Positions 42,081 through 47,864 of a stretch of DNA of 47,864 nucleotides are shown here, one piece after another. How positions within the stretch are numbered: the stretch's first letter is position 1; the number at the start of each line of letters is the position of its first letter. The position numbers and the translations under genes were made by a program. The notes below the pieces were generated by a model. That model made no database searches, was not told where the DNA came from, and saw only the letters and a program-made list of their open reading frames with translations. The stretch is from Candidatus Tantalella remota (GTDB taxonomy: Bacteria; Omnitrophota; Gorgyraeia; Tantalellales; Tantalellaceae): positions 1 to 47,864 of the forward strand of contig JAVCCB010000029.1 in the NCBI GenBank assembly GCA_030765685.1. The letters are read 5' to 3'.

Positions 42081-44107
42081 TGAAAAAAGCTAACCTGGCG
42101 ATGGCGTTCCACTGCCACCAGCCGGTATTTAATTTCGACGGCAACATGGATGAGGCGTATGAAAAAGCGTATCTGCCTCTCTTAGCTACCCTGGAAAGAT
42201 TCCCCGGGATAAAAGCGTCGTTCCATTTTTCAGGGAACGTAATAGAATGGCTTCGAAGAGAGCACCCCGAGTATATCGACCTTATCAGGAAGATGCTCAC
42301 GCGGGGGCAGATCGAACTTATGGGTGGCGGTTGTTTTGAGCCGATAATGGCTATTATCCCAGAGCGTGACAGGGCGGGCCAGATGGAGATGAATTCGTCA
42401 ATTATGAAGGAAGTCTTCGACGTCTCTCCCCGGGGAGCCTGGGTTGCGGAAAGGGTATGGGAACCGGCCATAGCGCAGGCCCTGCACTCATCCGGGATGG
42501 AATACACGATACTGGATGATCATCATGTGCGTAAAGCGGGAGTAAGTGAAAAAAACATGAACGCTCCGTATCTTTATGAACACGAAGATCATCCGGTAAC
42601 GGTCTTTCCCGCGGTCACAAAACTGAGATATACGATGCCTTTCAGACCGCCGGAGGCGACTCTCTCGTACATGAAAAAGATAATGCGCGAGAAAGAGGAA
42701 GATAACACGTGTTTCTTTTTCGCGGACGATGGAGAAAAGTTCGGCGCGTGGCCCCGGACATATAAGTGGGTGCACAAAAAAGGGTGGCTTAGTGATTTCC
42801 TCAGCAAACTTGAGGCGAACAGTGAATGGCTCCGGACCATGACGTATTCAGAGGTCCTGGATAATGTTCCGCCGGCGAGTGCCGGAGACCTTCCGAGTTC
42901 AAGCTATTCTGAGATGGACCAGTGGAGCGGTGGAGATTTCAGGAATTTTTTTAAGAAATATCCCGAAGCCGACCGGATGCGGAAAAGGATGACATTCGTC
43001 AGCGATATGATAGATGAGTCGGACGACAATATTTCACACCCCGGCAGACAGCGCGTTAACAGGGCCAGGAGGGAGCTGTTCAAGGCACAGGCGGGATGCG
43101 CGTACTGGCACGGCACTTTTGGCGGAGTATACCTTCCGCATCTCAGGGCCGGCGTTTATAGGCATCTGATAAGGGCGCGCGACATACTGGAAGGCGGCAA
43201 GGCGCCGGGCGAAGGCAGGTTGTTGGCGGTAGAGACGGGGGCTGAGGATGCCTCCGGGGAGACCGTGATGAGAAATGATTTTCTGGACCTGTACATGCAG
43301 CCGTCACACGGCGGCGGTGTCAGCGAGCTTGATTACCGGCCGCTGAGCGTTAATCTGGTAAATATCATGTCACGGTCCAGGGAAGAGTATCATGATAAGA
43401 TCCGGTGGGGCCATCTGCCGCGTGTAATAAACGCCAGAAGGGCGATACTTCGCGGGGAACATGCCGATATCTACGATGTGTTAGGCATAAAGGAAAAGGG
43501 CCTTAAAAAGCGGCTGGTCTATGATGATTACAGGAGATATTCTTTTCTGACCCATGTATTCCATGACGGGCGCGCTCAAAAAGGAACCGCCAGTCGCAGA
43601 TCGAGTCATAACGGATTCCTGAAAGGGAAATACGAAAAGAAGGTGGAAAACGGAGAGGGGATCTTAGCCGGTATTTTTTCGCGTAAGGACACGATAAGCG
43701 GAAAGGGTAAACTCCCGGTAGAGATGGAAGTCATTAAAAGCGTCGCGGTCGGCACAACACCGGAGATCACTTTTTCGCAAAAAGTCTTTAACCGCTCCGG
43801 CCGGACATGCAGTTTCGCTTCGGCGATCGAATTTAATTTTCTAGTGTGGGACAAGAGGCTGCTGTCGAAGGGGATAAAGCGCAAAGCTAACAGGTTCCAC
43901 CTCGAGGACATGTATTCCGGGGCGTGCCTGGAATTCTTATTTGACAGGTGCCTGGAGATATTAGCCTATCCTGTTTATACGGTGAATGGGTCGGAAGAGG
44001 GTATCCGCAAGACTTTTCAGGGGATATCTGTCATGGTAGGCGAAGAGAACAGGCAGGTCCGTGCCGAGGGTAGCAGTAATATAATGGTTAAAATAAGCAT
44101 AACATAA
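42080..44107 (+). CDS. GH57 alpha-amylase/4-alpha-glucanotransferase-type enzyme
   Basis: A 675-residue GH57 enzyme starting at a GTG that overlaps the yvcK stop codon. The family blocks are AFHCHQP, GNVIEWL, GGGCFEPIM, WVAERVWEP with the likely nucleophile Glu124, and FFADDGEKFG with the likely acid Asp at 216/217. The C-terminal 300 residues match the beta-rich domains (DUF1925/1926 type) of 4-alpha-glucanotransferase and alpha-amylase. It acts on glycogen or starch-like glucans inside the cell, as no signal peptide is present. Confidence 0.9.
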   Translation: MKKANLAMAFHCHQPVFNFDGNMDEAYEKAYLPLLATLERFPGIKASFHFSGNVIEWLRREHPEYIDLIRKMLTRGQIELMGGGCFEPIMAIIPERDRAGQMEMNSSIMKEVFDVSPRGAWVAERVWEPAIAQALHSSGMEYTILDDHHVRKAGVSEKNMNAPYLYEHEDHPVTVFPAVTKLRYTMPFRPPEATLSYMKKIMREKEEDNTCFFFADDGEKFGAWPRTYKWVHKKGWLSDFLSKLEANSEWLRTMTYSEVLDNVPPASAGDLPSSSYSEMDQWSGGDFRNFFKKYPEADRMRKRMTFVSDMIDESDDNISHPGRQRVNRARRELFKAQAGCAYWHGTFGGVYLPHLRAGVYRHLIRARDILEGGKAPGEGRLLAVETGAEDASGETVMRNDFLDLYMQPSHGGGVSELDYRPLSVNLVNIMSRSREEYHDKIRWGHLPRVINARRAILRGEHADIYDVLGIKEKGLKKRLVYDDYRRYSFLTHVFHDGRAQKGTASRRSSHNGFLKGKYEKKVENGEGILAGIFSRKDTISGKGKLPVEMEVIKSVAVGTTPEITFSQKVFNRSGRTCSFASAIEFNFLVWDKRLLSKGIKRKANRFHLEDMYSGACLEFLFDRCLEILAYPVYTVNGSEEGIRKTFQGISVMVGEENRQVRAEGSSNIMVKISIT

Positions 44108-44115
44108 GGCGGAAG

Positions 44116-44394
44116 ATGTTGATAAAAAAAGAGTTAACAGTAAAGAACAAGTCAGGGCTTCACGCCAGACCGGCGGCCCTGTTTGTACAGATAGCTAATA
44201 AATTTGACAGCGATATCACTATCATAAAAGAAGAACATGAAGTGAACGGCAAATCGATAATGGGCATTTTAATGCTGGCGGCCGAAAAAGGCGCTAAGGT
44301 GACTATCATAGCGGATGGAGACGACGCTGAAGCGGCGCTAGAAGAGTTATCTGAGATATTGCTGCATGATATAGAGGACGAAAAAGTTTTGTAG
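44116..44394 (+). CDS. ptsH: Phosphocarrier protein HPr
   Basis: A 92-residue HPr. The active histidine is His16 in SGLHARPAA, and the regulatory serine is Ser47 in NGKSIMGI. Presence of the latter allows HPr kinase control, but no hprK is in the window. It is 8 bp after the GH57 gene and 28 bp before ptsI. Confidence 0.95.
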   Translation: MLIKKELTVKNKSGLHARPAALFVQIANKFDSDITIIKEEHEVNGKSIMGILMLAAEKGAKVTIIADGDDAEAALEELSEILLHDIEDEKVL

Positions 44395-44422
44395 TAAAGC
44401 GCGTATACCAAAAGGGCATAAT

Positions 44423-46207
44423 ATGAAACAAAAAAAAGAAGGTTCCGCGAAAAAACAGGTACAGTATAAGGGTATACCGGCCGCTCCGGGTATCGTGATA
44501 GGGAAAGTGCACATATTCGGCACCGAAGACATCATGCCTTCTGAGCGGTCTATTCCCGAAAGCCAGATACCGTACGAGGTGACCAGGCTTAAAGACGCCA
44601 TGGAGCAGACCCAGAAAGAGATCCTTGTTATAGAGAGAAAGATATCCAGGGAAATGGGTGTAGAGCACGGGAGGATATTCAGCGCCCATCTTCTGGTGCT
44701 TGAGGACAGTGTCCTAGTCCAGGAGGTCATAGCCCGCCTCAAGAAGAGGAAAAAAAATATAGAGATCATCTTCACTGAAGTACTGGATAAATACATAAAC
44801 GTTCTTTCGGAAGCGAAAGATGAATATTTGCGTGACAGGATAAGCGACATAAGCGACGTGGGAAAACGTATTCTCAGGAATCTTTTGGGTGCCGAGGAAA
44901 AAAGTCTCGGAGAACTTGAAGAAAAGGCAGTTGTCATCGCGTATGACCTTTCGCCATCCGACACGGCTATTATGCATAAAGGCCGTGTCTTGGGTTTTGC
45001 GACGGATATCGGCGGCAGGACCTCTCATACCGCTATTATGGCAAAGTCGCTTGAGATACCGGCCGTCGTAGGGCTTGAGTCGATAACCGACCAGGTTAAG
45101 AACGGCGACCAGGTAATACTCGACGGTACGCACGGTGTGGTCATAGTGAACCCCACCAAGACGCTGCTTGCTAAATACGAAAAAGAACAGAAAAGATATT
45201 TACATCTGGAACGGGATCTTGTAGAGATAAAGACCTTGCTCGGAGAGACTCTGGATGGCAAAAGGATCATAGTTGCGGGTAACATCGAATTGCCGGAAGA
45301 TGTTGCGAGCGTTATATCTCACGGCGCGGAAGGCATAGGTCTGTACAGGACGGAATACTTCTACATGAATAGAAGGGATCTGCCGAACGAAGAGGAGCAG
45401 TTCAACGCGTATAAATCGGTGGCTATGCGGATTAAACCTAGATGTGTTATTGTGAGGACACTTGATCTTGGCGGGGATAAGTTTCTTTCGCAGCTGGATA
45501 TCCCCAGAGAGATGAACCCGTTCCTCGGCTGGAGGGCGATAAGGTTCTGTCTGGCAAGACCGGATATATTCAAATCGCAGTTGAGGGCAATTTTGAAAGC
45601 TTCCGCTTACGGGAACTTGAAGCTCATGTATCCGATGATATCCGGGCTGGATGAGTACTGGCAGGCGAACTCTCTGCTGGAGGACGTAAAGAAAGAACTC
45701 CGAAAAGAGGGGCAGGACTTTAACGAGGACATACCCGTCGGAGTGATGATAGAGGTCCCGTCCGCGGCTATAATAAGCGATATCCTCGCGAAAGAGGTGG
45801 ACTTTTTTAGCATAGGCACTAACGATCTTATACAGTATGCGCTCGCGGTGGACAGGGTCAACGAGAAAATAGCGTATCTTTACGAACCCGCGCATCCCGC
45901 GGTTCTGAAGCTGATAAAGATGGTTATAGACAACGGGCACAAAGAGAACATACCCGTTGGGCTGTGCGGTGAGATGGCCGGGGATATATCCCTTACCATG
46001 GTTTTGCTCGGTCTCGGCCTCGACGAGTTCAGCACCTCTCCCATAGCGGTGCCCGAGATCAAGAAGATAGTCAGGTCCGTAAGTTACGCGGACGCGCAGG
46101 AAATAGCTAACGTCGCGCTCACTTTTAAGACAGGGCGCGAAGTGCAGAAGTACGCTAGGGGTAAGCTGAGAGAGCTTGTGCCGGACATAGCAATTGAACT
46201 TGAATAG
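44423..46207 (+). CDS. ptsI: PTS enzyme I (phosphoenolpyruvate-protein phosphotransferase)
   Basis: A 594-residue enzyme I that moves phosphate from PEP to HPr. His202 in GGRTSHTAIMAK is the phosphorylated residue, ELPEDV and GIGLYRTEYFYM begin the PEP-binding barrel, and Cys515 in GLCGEMAGD is the catalytic cysteine. Complete length. Together with HPr it feeds three EIIA proteins encoded in this window. Confidence 0.95.
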   Translation: MKQKKEGSAKKQVQYKGIPAAPGIVIGKVHIFGTEDIMPSERSIPESQIPYEVTRLKDAMEQTQKEILVIERKISREMGVEHGRIFSAHLLVLEDSVLVQEVIARLKKRKKNIEIIFTEVLDKYINVLSEAKDEYLRDRISDISDVGKRILRNLLGAEEKSLGELEEKAVVIAYDLSPSDTAIMHKGRVLGFATDIGGRTSHTAIMAKSLEIPAVVGLESITDQVKNGDQVILDGTHGVVIVNPTKTLLAKYEKEQKRYLHLERDLVEIKTLLGETLDGKRIIVAGNIELPEDVASVISHGAEGIGLYRTEYFYMNRRDLPNEEEQFNAYKSVAMRIKPRCVIVRTLDLGGDKFLSQLDIPREMNPFLGWRAIRFCLARPDIFKSQLRAILKASAYGNLKLMYPMISGLDEYWQANSLLEDVKKELRKEGQDFNEDIPVGVMIEVPSAAIISDILAKEVDFFSIGTNDLIQYALAVDRVNEKIAYLYEPAHPAVLKLIKMVIDNGHKENIPVGLCGEMAGDISLTMVLLGLGLDEFSTSPIAVPEIKKIVRSVSYADAQEIANVALTFKTGREVQKYARGKLRELVPDIAIELE

Positions 46208-46232
46208 GCACGAAAAACAGGAAAGGATAAAA

Positions 46233-46976
46233 ATGAAAGGTTTGATATTAGCGGCAGGATACGGTACACGGTTATATCCGCTCACGCTCGATCGTCCGAA
46301 GCCACTTGTTAAGGTGGGCGGGCAGACCATACTCGAGAGGCTCTTGAAAAAATTTAAAGACATAAAAGACTGTGACGAGGTGTATATAGTCACCAACGAC
46401 AAGTTTTACGACATGATCGTTAAATGGGTCAGGGACAGAAGCTTTTCGATAAAGCTCAAGGTTATAAACGACCGCACCAGGTCCAATGATGACAGGCTCG
46501 GAGCCATAGGCGACATCAATCTGGTCTTCGAGAAAGAGGCTCCGTCCGACGATGTTCTTATCGTTGCCGGAGACAACCTGTTCGAGTTTGACATACATGA
46601 TTTCGTCGGTTTTTCGGAAGAAAAGCAAAGCTTTAGCGTGGCGCTTTTTGACGTTAAAGACCGCAAGCTCGCGCAGAAATACGGCATAGTCTCGCTGAAC
46701 GGGAATAGCAGGATAAGTGACTTTCAGGAAAAACCGGAGAGCCCGGCAAGCACCCTGGCTTCGACCGGCATATATTATATGCCTAAAGGGAAATTGTCGC
46801 TGCTCAGTGATTATATAAAGACGGGGCTGGTCAAGGACGCTCCGGGTAACTTTGTGAAGTGGATATCAGAGAACGATGATGTATACGGCTATGTCTTTAC
46901 GGACGGCTGGTATGATATAGGTGATAAGAATTCCTTGGAAAAAGCTGACATCGAATACCGGGAGAAAGAACTTTAA
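46233..46976 (+). CDS. Sugar-phosphate nucleotidyltransferase
   Basis: A 247-residue NTP_transferase protein. KGLILAAGYGTRLYPLTLDRPKPLV is the nucleotide-binding signature, and VAGDNLFEFD holds the metal-binding Asp. It resembles glucose-1-phosphate thymidylyl- or uridylyltransferases. The ATG at 46233 is chosen for the GGAAAGGATAAAA ahead; an upstream in-frame ATG overlaps ptsI. Donor and sugar unknown. Confidence 0.87.
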   Translation: MKGLILAAGYGTRLYPLTLDRPKPLVKVGGQTILERLLKKFKDIKDCDEVYIVTNDKFYDMIVKWVRDRSFSIKLKVINDRTRSNDDRLGAIGDINLVFEKEAPSDDVLIVAGDNLFEFDIHDFVGFSEEKQSFSVALFDVKDRKLAQKYGIVSLNGNSRISDFQEKPESPASTLASTGIYYMPKGKLSLLSDYIKTGLVKDAPGNFVKWISENDDVYGYVFTDGWYDIGDKNSLEKADIEYREKEL

Positions 46977-46994
46977 AGAAGGAGGAAGACAGAA

Positions 46995-47864
46995 ATGAAA
47001 TCGAAGTATTTATTCACATCAGAAAGCGTTACAGAAGGTCATCCGGACAAGGTATGCGACCAGATATCAGACTCGATACTGGACGCGATATATAAGGACG
47101 ATCCTTCGGGGAGAGTAGCATGTGAGACCATGGTAACTACGGGTCTCGCGATGGTGGCGGGCGAGATAACCACCTCATGCTACGTGGACATACCCAAGGT
47201 AGTGAGAAACACTATCAAGGAGATAGGCTACACCAGTGCCGATTACGGGTTTGATTACCTTACATCGGGTGTTGTGACATCTATACAGGGACAGTCACCC
47301 GACATAGCTATGGGTGTCGATCCGGGAGGGGCGGGAGACCAGGGTATGATGTTCGGTTACGCTTCGAACGAGACCAGGGAGCTTATGCCGATGCCGATCA
47401 CTCTGGCGCACGCTTTGAGCAGGCGTCTGGCTAAGATAAGAAAAGAGAAGCTGGTCGAATATCTGCGTCCCGATGGGAAAAGCCAGGTCACGGTCGAGTA
47501 TGAGGGCGGGAAACCCCAGAGGGTGGAAGCCGTAGTTATAAGCGCCCACCATGACGCTGAGGTAAACATGAGCGATATACACGCGGATATGAAAAAACTT
47601 GTTATAGACGAGATAATCCCCGCGGATCTCATGGATAAGGACACGAAGATATATATCAATCCCACGGGCAGATTTGAAGTTGGCGGCCCGCATGGTGATA
47701 CCGGTGTAACGGGAAGAAAGATAATCGTCGATACGTACGGTGGCGTGGGTTCGCACGGCGGAGGAGCTTTCAGCGGTAAAGATCCTACGAAAGTGGACCG
47801 TTCCGCGTCGTATATGGCCCGTTATGTCGCCAAGAACATAGTCGCGTCAAAGATAGCCGACAAA
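46995..47864 (+). CDS. metK: S-adenosylmethionine synthetase (3' end outside the window)
   Basis: 290 codons are present with no stop before the window ends. [20 protein letters not shown] starts the protein, [13 protein letters not shown] is the ATP-binding block and [16 protein letters not shown] the P-loop-like motif. It makes AdoMet from methionine and ATP, which the two radical SAM enzymes in the window use. GGAGG lies 10 bases before the ATG. No riboswitch fits in the 18-bp gap from the previous gene. Confidence 0.95.
   Translation, partial: MKSKYLFTSESVTEGHPDKVCDQISDSILDAIYKDDPSGRVACETMVTTGLAMVAGEITTSCYVDIPKVVRNTIKEIGYTSADYGFDYLTSGVVTSIQGQSPDIAMGVDPGGAGDQGMMFGYASNETRELMPMPITLAHALSRRLAKIRKEKLVEYLRPDGKSQVTVEYEGGKPQRVEAVVISAHHDAEVNMSDIHADMKKLVIDEIIPADLMDKDTKIYINPTGRFEVGGPHGDTGVTGRKIIVDTYGGVGSHGGGAFSGKDPTKVDRSASYMARYVAKNIVASKIADK

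Noticed and set aside
45200-46402. 400-codon minus-strand frame opposite ptsI
   Set aside because: It mirrors the codon pattern of ptsI and shows no family motif.
46977-46994. SAM riboswitch ahead of metK
   Set aside because: Only 18 bp separate the genes, too short for any known SAM riboswitch.

Overview
The window looks like chromosomal DNA from an uncultured, probably anaerobic or fermentative Gram-negative-type bacterium. Gene content and style (Rex next to serine genes, two-subunit class I fumarase, radical SAM proteins, GH57/GH130 carbohydrate enzymes, DUF1704 with ATP-grasp genes, AsmA-like protein, abundant dispersed intergenic repeats) resemble Candidatus Omnitrophota. That placement is inferred from impressions of gene families, not from a tree. 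Standard code is used; TAA, TGA and TAG all end normal genes.

Layout. 1-2610: a B12-binding radical SAM gene (minus strand) lies between two arrays of 55-56 bp hairpin-forming tandem repeats that share the same downstream tail. 2610-8360: an AT-rich island with a small excisionase-type HTH protein, an HTH-EIIA fusion, an EIIA-CBS fusion, an ArsB/NhaD-type ion transporter, two small proteins, a sensor histidine kinase frame broken by two in-frame TAG codons, and a CarD-like regulator. Another copy of the hairpin repeat closes the island at 8390-8545. 8631-18376: glycosidase, ABC-F ATPase, cupin, COG2509-type FAD protein, then rex-serC-serA behind a clear Rex box, then bacteriohemerythrin on the other strand. 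18708-24928: two small exported proteins, DUF389 membrane protein, then murI-fumA(alpha)-[four-helix protein]-fumB(beta)-rph-rdgB. 25066-27586: AsmA-like gene and a His-Pro-Leu-Arg tRNA cluster. 28030-37398: flavodoxin, SHOCT protein, SPL-type radical SAM, SagB-type nitroreductase, the DUF1704/ATP-grasp/ATP-grasp-like operon, and CstA. 37838-47864: tRNA-Arg, nadE, GH130, tRNA-Lys, tRNA-Gly, then a compact string ptsN-yvcK-GH57-ptsH-ptsI-nucleotidyltransferase-metK (metK runs off the end).

How it works together. PTS proteins here (EI, HPr, one stand-alone EIIA and two EIIA fusions) appear without any EIIB or EIIC sugar permease, which points to a regulatory phosphorelay. The island could couple that relay to transcription (HTH-EIIA) and to an ion transporter (EIIA-CBS). 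The 31.4-35.6 kb operon combines a minigluzincin-type peptidase-like protein with two ATP-grasp-type proteins, suggesting synthesis and trimming of an unknown peptide-like product. These two regions are the best candidates for undescribed systems.

Intergenic DNA is rich in repeats: the hairpin array family, a MITE-like family with inverted ends (three copies, two carrying the same nested insertion), GGTTAAG-type hairpins, and a duplicated tRNA-Pro 3' end.
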